DNA of 64,000 nt from Hydractinia symbiolongicarpus (taxonomy: Eukaryota > Cnidaria > Hydrozoa > Anthoathecata > Hydractiniidae). The position numbers and the translations under genes are program-made. This document shows positions 1 through 10,519 of this stretch, piece by piece. How positions within the stretch are numbered: the stretch's first letter is position 1; every line of letters starts with the position of its first letter. The stretch lies in assembly GCF_029227915.1 (NCBI RefSeq), contig NC_079876.1, forward strand, positions 9,054,001 to 9,118,000, written 5' to 3'. The notes under the pieces were generated by a model. That model was not told the DNA's origin. It was given only the letters and a program-made list of their open reading frames with translations, and did not search any database.

Positions 1-891
1 TGATACTGTTAAAAAGTCAATGAAATGTGGTTTTTGAAACTGTCGCTATTTCTTCAGGGCGCGATAACGGCTAGGATTGGTCCCACAGTAAAAAAATGAC
101 TCTTTCATCTTAATTCTTAAATGAAGCGCTACCACAGCGCCAAGTGTAGTCGCTGAGTTTCGGCAATCATGTCAAATTAAGAACAATGTTTTTTCTTGGA
201 GTCCAATTGTCTCATTTATCACATTCATCAGGTCACAGTCCAAAGTTAGTTCAATTAAGTCCCACAGTCAATCGTTTCATTGTTAAAGGTGATGCAACCT
301 AGTAATATCGGAAAAATATCGCTAAATACATGTTGGTACGAATATGTGACCCAACCGTTAAAACTCAAACGGACTGACACCGTTAGAAAGTCAATGAAAT
401 GTAGTTTTTGAAACTGTCGCTATTTCTTCAGCGCGCGATAACGGCTAGGATTGGTCCCACAGTAAAAAAATGACTTTTTCATGTTAATTCTTAAATGAAG
501 CGCTACCACAACGACCAGTGTAGTCGCTGAGTTTCGGCAATCATGTCAAATTAAGAACAATATTATTTCTTGGAGTCCAATTCTCTCATTTATCACATTC
601 ATCAGGTCACAGTCCAAAGTTAGTTCAATTAAATCCCACAGTCAATCGTTTCATTTATAAAGGCGATGCAACCTAGTAATATCAGAAAAATATCGCTAAA
701 TTCATGTTGATACGAATATGTGACGCAACTGTTGTAACTCAAACGGACTGACACCGTTAGAAAGTCAATGAAATGCAGTTTTTGAAGCTGTTGCTATTTC
801 TTCAGGGCGCAATAACGGCTAGGATTGGTCCCACAGCAAAAAAATGACTTTCTTATCTTAATTCTTGAATGAAGCGCTACCACAGCGCCCA
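1..891 (-). repeat. Inverted block of the 374-bp satellite (about 2.4 monomers, cut by window edge)
   Basis: The satellite reads on the minus strand here. The word GTCAATG recurs at 16, 390 and 764, exactly 374 bp apart, and is the reverse complement of the CATTGAC seen throughout the plus-strand array. Read in reverse complement, the block follows plus-strand 2072-2907 almost base for base, including private variants such as ACAGTTGCGTCAC and CGTATCAACATG. The block enters from beyond the window, so its full length is unknown. No coding potential is seen. Confidence 0.97.
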
Positions 892-908
892 GTGTAATCT
901 GGGCGCTG
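883..908. other. Orientation-switch junction of the array
   Basis: The minus-strand array ends in CAGCGCCCA (883-891) and the plus-strand array begins with TGGGCGCTG (900-908). The 8-base spacer GTGTAATC (892-899) still belongs to the minus-strand copy. The two 9-base arms are perfect inverted repeats, and similarity continues outward on both sides as the two oppositely oriented arrays. The switch lies in the CAGCG...CGCTG dyad found in nearly every monomer. Inference: the dyad helped the rearrangement, by hairpin or template switching. Confidence 0.95.
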
Positions 909-2395
909 TGGTAGCGCTTCATTTAAGAATTAATATAAGAAAGTCATATTTTACCGTGGGGCCAATCCTAGCCGTTATCTCGCGCTGAAAAAAAGCGACA
1001 GTTTCAAAAACTACATTTCATTGAGTTTCTAACGGTGTCAGTCCGTTTAAGTTTAAACGGTTGGGTCACATATTCGTACCAACATGTATTTAGCGATGTT
1101 CATCTGACATTACTAGGTTGCATCGCTTTTAACAGTGAAATGATTGACTGTGGGACTTAATTGAACTAACTTTTGACTGTGACCTGATAAATGTGATAAA
1201 TGAAAAAATTGGACTCCAAGAAATAGCATTCTTCTTAATTTGACATGATTGCCTAAACTCAGCGTTTACACTGGGCGCTGTTGTAGCGCTTCATTTAAAA
1301 ATTTAAATTAAAAAGTCATTTTTTTGCTGTGGGACCAATCCTAGCCGTTATTGCGCACTGAAGAAATAGCGACAGTTTTAAGAACTACATTTCATTGACT
1401 TTCTAACGCTGTCAGTCCGTTTGAGTTACAACGGTTGCGTCACATATTCGTACCAACATGAATTTAGCGATATTTTTCTGATATTACTAGGTTGCATCGC
1501 CTTTAACAATGAAACGATTGACTGTGGGACTTAATTGAACTAACTTTGGACTGTGACCTGATGAATGTGATAAATGAGACAATTGGACTCCAAGAAAAAA
1601 CATTCTTCTTAGTTTGACATGATCGCCGAAATTCAGCGATTACACTGGGCGCTGTGGTAGCGCTTCATTTAAGAATTAAGATAAGAAAGTTATATTTTAC
1701 CGTGGGACTAATCCTAGCCGTTATCTCGCGCTGAAGAAATAGCGACAGTTTCAAAAACTACATTTTATTGACTTTCTAACGGTGTCAGTCCGTTTAAGTT
1801 TCAACGGTTGGGTCATATATTCGTACCAACATGTATTTAGAGATATTCATCTGATATTACTAGGTTGCACCTCTTTTAACAGTGAAACGATTGACTGTGG
1901 GACTTAATTGAACTAACTTTTGACTGTGACCTGATAAATGTGATAAATGAAAAAATGGACTCCAAGAAATAGCATTCTTCTTAATTTGACATGATTGCCT
2001 AAACTCAGCGATTACACTGGGCGCTGCTGTAGCGCTTCATTTAAAAATTTAAATTAATAAGTCATTTTTTACTGTGGGACCAATCCTAGCCGTTATTGCG
2101 CCCTGAAGAAATAGCAACAGTTTCAAAAACTGCATTTCATTGACTTTCTAACGGTGTCAGTCCGTTTGAGTTACAACAGTTGCGTCACATATTCGTATCA
2201 ACATGAATTTAGCGATATTTTTCTGATATTACTAGGTTGCATCGCCTTTAACAATGAAACGATTGACTGTGGGACTTAATTGAACTAACTTTGGACTGTG
2301 ACCTGATGAATGTGATAAATGAGAGAATTGGACTCCAAGAAATAACATTGTTCTTAATTTGACATGATTGCCGAAACTCGGCGACTACACTGGTC
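900..2395 (+). repeat. Dimeric higher-order repeat, two copies (about 746 bp)
   Basis: TTACCGTGGG occurs at 951 and 1697, 746 bp apart. The neighbouring variants TTATCTCGCGCTGAA, GTCCGTTTAAGTTT and GCCTAAACTCAGCG also recur at that spacing, while the intervening monomers carry ACTGTGGGACC with GAGTTACAAC. The two dimers differ at scattered bases, so this is older than the near-identical units further right. The second copy overlaps the start of the next trimeric repeat. Confidence 0.75.
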
Positions 2396-3870
2396 GCTGT
2401 GGTAGCGCTTCATTTAAGAATTAACATGAAAAAGTCATTTTTTTACTGTGGGACCAAACCTAGCCGTTATCGCGCGCTGAAGAAATAGCGACAGTTTCAA
2501 AAACTACATTTCATTGACTTTCTAACGGTGTCAGTCCGTTTGAGTTTTAACGGTTGGGTCACATATTCGTACCAACATGTATTTAGCGATATTTTTCCGA
2601 TAATACTAGGTTGCATCGCCTTTAACAATGAAACGATTGACTGTGGGACTTAATTGAACTAACTTTGGACTGTGACCTGATGAATGTGATAAATGAGACA
2701 ATTGGACTCCAAGAAAAAACATTGTTCTTAATTTGACATGATTGCCGAAACTCAGCGACTACACTTGGCGCTGTGGTAGCGCTTCATTTAAGAATTAAGA
2801 TGAAAAAGTCATTTTTTTACTGTGGGACCAATCCTAGCCGTTATCGCGCCCTGAAGAAATAGCGACAGTTTCAAAAACCACATTTCATTGACTTTTTAAC
2901 AGTATCAATCCGTTTGAGTTACAACGCTTGAGTCACATATTCCTACCAACATGTATTTCTTGATAATTTTCAGGTATTACTAAGTTGTATGGCTTTTAAC
3001 AGCGAAACGATTGACTGTGGGAATTAATTGAACTGAGTATGGACTGTGACCTTACAAATATGAAAGTGAGACAATTGGACCCTTAGAAATAACATTCTTC
3101 TTAATTTGACATGATTGCCTAAACTTAGAGATTACACTGGGCGCTGCTGTAGCGCTTCATTTAAAAATTTAAATTAATAAGTCATTTTTTACTGTGGGAC
3201 CAATCCTAGCCGTTATTGCGCCCTGAAGAAATAGCAACAGTTTCAAAAACTGCATTTCATTGACTTTCTAACGGTGTCAGTCCGTTTGAGTTACAACAGT
3301 TGCGTCACATATTCGTATCAACATGAATTTAGAGATATTTTTCTGATATTACTAGGTTGCATCGCCTTTAACAATGAAACGATTGACTGTGGGATTTAAT
3401 TGAACTAACTTTGGACTGTGACCTGATGAATGTGATAAATGAGAGAATTGGACTCCAAGAAATAACATTATTTTAATTTGACATGATTGCCGAAACTCAG
3501 CGACTACACTGGTCGCTGTGGTAGCGCTTCATTTAAGAATTAACATGAAAAAGTCATTTTTTTACTGTGGAACCAATCCTAGCCGTTATCGCGCCCTGAA
3601 GAAATAGCGACAGTTTCAAAAACCACATTTCATTGACTTTTTAACAGTATCAATCCGTTTGAGTTACAACGCTTGAGTCACATATTCCTACCAACATGTA
3701 TTTCTTGATATTTTTCAGGTATTACTAAGTTGCATGGCTTTTAACAGCGAAACGATTGACTGTGGGAATTAATTGAACTGAGTATGGACTGTGACCTTAC
3801 AAATATGAAAGTGAGACAATTGGACCCTTAGAAATAACATTCTTCTTAATTTGACATGATTGCCGAAACT
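2021..3870 (+). repeat. Trimer-type duplication with one monomer dropped
   Basis: GCGCTGCTGTAGCG is at 2021 and 3141, 1120 bp (3 monomers) apart. The following 450 bp match closely, including ACAGTTGCGTCAC and CGTATCAACATG. After about 3590 the second copy instead matches 2842-3120, 748 bp (2 monomers) upstream. The second copy therefore lacks the monomer with GAGTTTTAACGGTTGGG found at about 2470-2842. This is the expected product of out-of-register exchange between sister arrays. Confidence 0.75.
2072..2907 (+). repeat. Plus-strand partner of the inverted block 1-836
   Basis: Positions 1 and 2907 pair as reverse complements, and the pairing continues with few mismatches to about 836/2072. 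Three successive monomer variants agree in order: ACAACAGTTGCG, then GAGTTTTAACGGTTGGG, then AAAACCACATTTC with ACAGTATCA. The direct neighbour at 900-1730 does not share these. A folded strand would give a stem of about 836 bp with a loop of about 1.2 kb. Confidence 0.88.
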
Positions 3871-4800
3871 CAGCGATTACACTGGGCGCTGTGGTAGCGC
3901 TTCATTTAAGAATTAAGATAAAAAAGTCATTTTTTTACTGTGGGACCAATCTTAGCCGTTATCGCGCGCTGAAGAAATAGCGACAGTTTCAAAAACTACA
4001 TGTCATTGACTTTTTAACAGTATCAATCCGTTTGAGTTACAAAGGTTGCGTCACATATTCGTACCAACATGAATTTAGCGATATTTTTCTGATATTACTA
4101 GGTTGCATCGCCTTTAACAATGAAACGATTGACTGTGGGACTTAATTGAACTAACTTTGGACTGTGACGTGATGAATGTGATAAATGAGACTATTGGACT
4201 CCAAGAAATAACATTGTTCTTATATTGACATGATTGCCGAAACTCAGCGACTACACTGGTCGCTGTGGTAGCGCTTCATTTAAGAATTAAGATGAAAAAG
4301 TCATTTTTCTACTGTGGGACTAATCCTAGCCGTTATCGCGCGCTGAAGAAATAGCGACAGTTTCAAAAAATACATTTCATTGACTTTCTAACGATGTCAG
4401 TCCGTTTGAGTTTCAACGGTTGGGTCACATATTCGACCCAACATGTATTTAGCGATATTCATCTGACATTACTAGGTTGCATCGCCTTTAACAATGAAAC
4501 GATTGACTGTGGGACTTAATTGAACTAAATTTGGACTGTGACCTGATGAATGTGATAAATGAGACAATTGGACTCCAAGAAAAAACATTGTTCTTAATTT
4601 GACATGATCGCCGAAACTCAGCGACTACACTTGGCGCTGTGGTAGCGCTTCATTTAAGAATAAAGATAAAAAAGTCATTTTTTGCTGTGGGACCAATCCT
4701 AGCCGTTATCGCGCGCTGAAGAAATAGCGACAGTTTCAAAAACTACATTTCATTGACTTTTTAACAGTATCAATCTTTTTGAGTTACAACGGTTGCGTCA

Positions 4801-5174
4801 CATATTCGTACCAACATGAATTTAGCGATATTTTTCTGATATTACTAGGTTGCATCGCCTTTAACAATGAAACGATTGACTGTGGGACTTAATTGAACTA
4901 ACTTTGGACTGTGACCTGATGAATGTGATAAATGAGACAATTGGACTCCAAGAAATAACATTGTTCTTATATTGACATGATTGCCGAAACTCAGCGACTA
5001 CAGTGGTCGCTGAGGTAGCGCTTCATTTAAGAATTAAGATGAAAAAGTCATTTTCTTACTGTGGGACCAATCCTAGCCGTTATCGCGCGCTGAAGAAATA
5101 GCGACAGTTTCAAAAACTACATTTCATTGACTTTCTAACTATGTCAGTCCGTTTGAGTTTCAACGGTTGGGTCA
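4801..5174 (+). repeat. Representative 374-bp satellite monomer
   Basis: One full period, phase chosen arbitrarily. Hand count gives 68 C and 75 G (38% GC) and 15 CpG against about 13.6 expected. The CpGs sit mostly in the ATCGCGCGCTGAAG and CAGCGAC...GTCGCTG segments. The monomer holds a central palindrome TTGGACTCCAA (4941-4951), the CAGCG/CGCTG dyad, and two copies of ACTGTGGGAC (one before TTAATTG, one before CAATCC). All six frames contain stops. The length is close to two nucleosome repeats (2 x 187 bp); that reading is inference. Confidence 0.93.
4941..4951. other. TTGGACTCCAA palindrome (example)
   Basis: TTGGA and TCCAA are perfect inverted repeats around a central C. The element recurs once per monomer through most of the array. 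One monomer class replaces it with TTGGAATTCAAG, carrying the 6-base palindrome GAATTC (for example near 29190, 36237, 41047, 42168, 45897, 47015 and 48136), which makes a useful class marker. Short dyads are common in centromeric satellites; any protein binding here is unproven. Confidence 0.75.
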
Positions 5175-6089
5175 CATATTCGTACCAACATGTATTTAGC
5201 GATATTTTTCCGATATTACTAGGTTGCATCGCCTTTAACAATGAAACGATTGACTGTGGGACTTAATTGAACTAACTTTGGACTGTGACCTGATGAATGT
5301 GATAAATGAGACAATTGGACTCCAAGAAAAAACATTGTTCTTGATTTGATATGATTGCCGAAACTCAGCGACTACACTTGGCGCTGTGGTAGCGCTTCAT
5401 TTAAGAATTAAGATGAAAAAGTCATTTTTTTACTGTGGGACCAATCCTAGTCGTTATCGCGCGCTGAAGAAATAGCGACAGTTTCAAAAACTACATTTCA
5501 TTGACTTTTTAACAGTATCAATCCGTTTGAGTTACAACGGTTGCGTCACATATTCGTACCAACATGAATTTAGCGATATTTTTCTGATATTACTAGGTTG
5601 CATCGCCTTTAACAATGAAACGATTGACTGTGGGACTTAATTGAACTAACTTTGGACTGTGACCTGATGAATGTGATAAATGAGACAATTGGACTCCAAG
5701 AAATAACATTGTTCTTATATTGACATGATTGCCGAAACTCAGCGACTACAGTGGTCGCTGAGGTAGCGCTTCATTTAAGAATTAAGATGAAAAAGTCATT
5801 TTCTTACTGTGGGACCAATCCTAGCCGTTATCGCGCGCTGAAGAAATAGCGACAGTTTCAAAAACTACATTTCATTGACTTTCTAACTATGTCAGTCCGT
5901 TTGAGTTTCAACGGTTGGGTCACATATTCGTACCAACATGTATTTAGCGATATTTTTCCGATATTACTAGGTTGCATCGCCTTTAACAATGAAACGATTG
6001 ACTGTGGGACTTAATTGAACTAACTTTGGACTGTGACCTGATGAATGTGATAAATGAGACAATTGGACTCCAAGAAAAAACATTGTTCT

Positions 6090-9000
6090 TGATTTGATAT
6101 GATTGCCGAAACTCAGCGACTACACTTGGCGCTGTGGTAGCGCTTCATTTAAGAATTAAGATGAAAAAGTCATTTTTTTACTGTGGGACCAATCCTAGTC
6201 GTTATCGCGCGCTGAAGAAATAGCGACAGTTTCAAAAACTACATTTCATTGACTTTTTAACAGTATCAATCTGTTTGAGTTACAACGCTTGAGTCACATA
6301 TTCCTACCAACATGTATTTCTTGATATTTTTCAGGTATTACCAAGTTGTATGGCTTTTAACAGCGAAACGATTGACTGTGGAATTAATTGAACTGAGTAT
6401 GGACTGTGACCTTATAAATATGAAAGTGAGACAATTGGACTCTTAGAAATAACATTCTTCTTAATTTGACATGATTGCCGAAACTCACCGATTACACTGG
6501 GCGCTGTGGTAGCGCTTCATTCAAGAATTAAGATAAGAAAGTCATTTTTTTACTGTGGGACTAATCCTAGCCGTTATCGCGCGCTGAAGAAATAGCGACA
6601 GTTTCAAAAACTACATTTCATTGACTTTCTAACGATGTCAGTCCGTTTGAGTTTCAACGGTTGGGTCACATATTCATACCAACATGTATTTAGCGATATT
6701 CATCTGACATTACTAGGTTGCATCGCCTTTAACAATGAAACGATTAACTGTGGGACTTAATTGAACTAACTTTGGACTGTGACCTGATGAATGTGATAAA
6801 TGAGACAATTGGACTCCAAGAAAAAACATTGTTCTTAATTTGACATGATCGCCGAAACTCAGCGACTACACTTGGCGCTGTGGTAGCGCTTCATTTAAGA
6901 ATTAAGATAAAAAAGTCATTTTTTACTGTGGGACCAATCCTAGCCGTTATCGCGCGCTGAAGAAATAGCGACAGTTTCAAAAACTACATTTCATTGACTT
7001 TTTAACAGTATCAATCCGTTTGAGTTACAACGCTTGAGTCACATATTCCTACCAACATGTATTTCTTGATTTTTTTCAGGTATTACTAAGTTGTATGGCT
7101 TTTAACAGCGAAACGATTGACTGTGGGAATTAATTGAACTGAGTATGGACTGTGACCTTATAAATATGAAAGTGAGACAATTGGACTCTTAGAAATAACA
7201 TTCTTCTTAATTTGACATGATTGCCGAAACTCAGCGATTACACTGGGCGCTGTGGTAGCGCTTCATTTAAGAATTAAGATGAAAAAGTCATTTTTTTACT
7301 GTGGGACCAATCCTAGCCGTTATCGCCCGCTGAAGCAATAGCGACAGTTTCAAAAACTACATTTCATTGACTTTCTAACGGTTTCAGTCCGTTTGAGTTT
7401 CAACGGTTGGGTCACATATTCGTACCAACATGTATTTAGCGATATTTTTCCGATATTACTAGGTTGCATCGCCTTTAACAATGAAACGATTGACTGTGGG
7501 ACTTAATTGAACTAACTTTGGACTGTGACCTGATGAATGTGATAAATGAGACAATTGGACTCCAAGAAAAAACATTGTTCTTGATTTGATATGATTGCCG
7601 AAACTCAGCGACTACACTTGGCGCTGTGGTAGCGCTTCATTTAAGAATTAAGATGAAAAAGTCATTTTTTTACTGTGGGACCAATCCTAGTCGTTATCGC
7701 GCGCTGAAGAAATAGCGACAGTTTCAAAAACTACATTTCATTGACTTTTTAACAGTATCAATCTGTTTGAGTTACAACGCTTGAGTCACATATTCCTACC
7801 AACATGTATTTCTTGATATTTTTCAGGTATTACCAAGTTGTATGGCTTTTAACAGCGAAACGATTGACTGTGGAATTAATTGAACTGAGTATGGACTGTG
7901 ACCTTATAAATATGAAAGTGAGACAATTGGACTCTTAGAAATAACATTCTTCTTAATTTGACATGATTGCCGAAACTCACCGATTACACTGGGCGCTGTG
8001 GTAGCGCTTCATTCAAGAATTAAGATAAGAAAGTCATTTTTTTACTGTGGGACTAATCCTAGCCGTTATCGCGCGCTGAAGAAATAGCGACAGTTTAAAA
8101 AACTACATTTCATTGACTTTCTAACGATGTCAGTCCGTTTGAGTTTCAACGGTTGGGTCACATATTCGTACCAACATGTATTTAGCGATATTCATCTGAC
8201 ATTACTAGGTTGCATCGCCTTTAACAATGAAACGATTAACTGTGGGACTTAATTGAACTAACTTTGGACTGTGACCTGATGAATGTGATAAATGAGACAA
8301 TTGGACTCCAAGAAAAAACATTGTTCTTAATTTGACATGATCGCCGAAACTCAGCGACTACACTTGGCGCTGTGGTAGCGCTTCATTTAAGAATTAAGAT
8401 AAAAAAGTCATTTTTTACTGTGGGACCAATCCTAGCCGTTATCGCGCGCTGAAGAAATAGCGACAGTTTCAAAAACTACATTTCATTGACTTTTTAACAG
8501 TATCAATCCGTTTGAGTTACAACGCTTGAGTCACATATTCCTACCAACATGTATTTCTTGATTTTTTTCAGGTATTACTAAGTTGTATGGCTTTTAACAG
8601 CGAAACGATTGACTGTGGGAATTAATTGAACTGAGTATGGACTGTGACCTTATAAATATGGAAGTGAGACAATTGGACTCTTAGAAATAACATTCTTCTT
8701 AATTTGACATGATTGCCGAAACTCAGCGATTACACTGGGCACTGTGGTAGCGCTTCATTTAAGAATTAAGATGAAAAAGTCATTTTTTTACTGTGGGACC
8801 AATCCTAGCCGTTATCGCCCGCTGAAGCAATAGCGACAGTTTCAAAAACTACATTTCATTGACTTTCTAACGGTGTCAGTCCGTTTGAGTTTCATCGGTT
8901 GGGTCACATATTCGTACCAACATGTATTTAGCGATATTTTTCCGATATTACTAGGTTGCATCGCCTTTAACAATGAAACGATTGACTGTGGGACTTAATT

Positions 9001-9535
9001 GAACTAACTTTGGACTGTGACCTGATGAATGTGATAAATGAGACAATTGGACTCCAAGAAAAAACATTGTTCTTAATTTGACATGATTGCCGAAACTCAG
9101 CGACTACACTTGGCGCTGTGGTAGCGCTTCATTTAAGAATTAAGATGAAAAAGTCATTTTTTACAGTGGGACCGATCCTAGCTGTTATCGCGCGCTGAAG
9201 AAATAGCGACAGTTTCAAAAACTACATTTCATTGACTTTTTAACAGTATCAATCTGTTTGAGTTACAACGCTTGAGTCACATATTCCTACCAACATGTAT
9301 TTCTTGATATTTTTCAGGTATTACCAAGTTGTATGACTTTTAACAGCGAAACGATTGACTGTGGAATTAATTGAACTGAGTATGGACTGTGACCTTATAA
9401 ATATGAAAGTGAGACAATTGGACTCTTAGAACTAACATTCTTCCTAATTTGACATGATTGCCGAAACTCAGCGATTACACTGGGCGTTGTGGTAGCGCTT
9501 CATTCAAGAATTAAGATAAGAAAGTCATTTTTTTG
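6090..9535 (+). repeat. Tetrameric higher-order repeat (1492 bp), about 2.3 copies
   Basis: TTGATTTGATATG occurs at 6089 and 7581, and CAGTATCAATCTG at 6261, 7753 and 9244. CGCCCGCTGAAGCAATAG occurs near 7325 and 8817. Spacing is 1491-1492 bp, four monomers. Every second monomer carries a distinct half-module (type B, starting at 6261, 7006, 7753, 8498 and 9244) with ATTCCTACC, TTGTATGGC, ACAGCGAAACG and CTGAGTATGG, so a 746-bp alternation lies inside the tetramer. The third copy decays after about 9480. Confidence 0.87.
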
Positions 9536-10519
9536 CTGTGGGACCAATCCTAGCCGTTATTGCGCACTGAAGAAATAGCGACAGTTTCAAAAACTACATT
9601 TCTTTGACTTTCTAACGGTGTCAGTCCGTTTGAGTTACAACGGTTGCGTCACATATTCGTACCAACATGAATTTAGCGATATTTTCCTGATATTACTAGG
9701 TTGCATCGCTTTTAACAATGAAACGATTGACTGTGGGACTTAATTGAACTAACTTTGGATTGTGACCTGATAAATGTGATAAATGAGAAGATTGGACTCC
9801 AAGAAATAACATTCTTCTTAACTTGACGTGATTGCCGGAACTCAGCGATTACACTGGGCGCTGTGGTAGCGCTTCATTTAAAAGTTTAGGTAAATAAGTC
9901 ATTCTTTACTGTGGGGCCAATCCTAGCTGTTATCGCGCGCTGAAGAAATAGCGACAGTTTCACAAACTACATTTCATTGACTTTCCAACAGTATCAATCC
10001 GTTTGAGTTACAACGGTTGAGTCATATATTCGTACCAACATGTATTTCTTGATATTTTTCAGGTATTACTAGGTTGTGTGGCTTTTAACAATGAAACAAT
10101 TGACTGTTGGACTTAATTGAACTAACTTTTGACTGTGACCTGATAAATGTGATAAATGAAAAAATTGGACTCCAAGAAATAGCATTCTTCTTAATTTGAC
10201 ATGATTGCCTAAACTCAGCGATTACACTGGGCGCTGTTGTAGCACTTCATTTAAAAATTTAAATTAATAAGTCTTTCTTTACTGTGGGACCAATCCTAGC
10301 CGTTATCGCGCCCTGAAGAAATAGCTACAGTTTCAAAAACCTTATTTTATTGACTTTCTAACGGTGTTAGTCCGTTTGAGTTACAACGGTTGCGTCACAT
10401 ATTCGTACCAACATGAATTTAGCGATATTTTTCGGATATTACTAGGTTGCATCGCCTTTAACAATGAAACGATTGACTGTGGGACTTAATTGAACTAACT
10501 TTGGACTGTGACCTGATAA
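9536..10519 (+). repeat. Divergent monomers between higher-order blocks
   Basis: About 2.6 monomers with no local partner at higher-order spacing. Most of it (9640-10250) is instead a copy of 23069-23680, sharing GGATTGTGACCTG, GAGAAGATTGG, TTAACTTGACGTG and TTTAAAAGTTTAGG. Nothing other than satellite is present. Confidence 0.75.

Larger units (their letters stand above)
4040..6240 (+). repeat. Dimeric higher-order repeat, three copies (748 bp)
   Basis: TTCTTATATTGACATG occurs at 4217, 4964 and 5712, spacings 747 and 748. The second and third copies are nearly identical: both have CAGTGGTCGCTGAGG, TTTTCTTACTGTGG, TAACTATGTCAG and TTGATTTGATATG. The first copy is more diverged. The partner monomer in each dimer carries CTACACTTGGCGCTG. 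Confidence 0.85.

Noticed and set aside
883-908. Terminal inverted repeats of a transposon
   Set aside because: The inverted arms are ordinary satellite extending for hundreds of bases on both sides, with no internal gene and no target-site duplication.
4805-4821. Possible CENP-B box (ATTCGTACCAACATGAA)
   Set aside because: The TTCG and the spaced A fit the known box pattern, but the essential CGGG half is absent in every variant read. Not supported as a binding site.
4991-5022. Rho-independent terminator at the CAGCGAC...GTCGCTG hairpin
   Set aside because: The hairpin is not followed by a U-run next to a gene end, recurs in every monomer, and the context is eukaryotic satellite.
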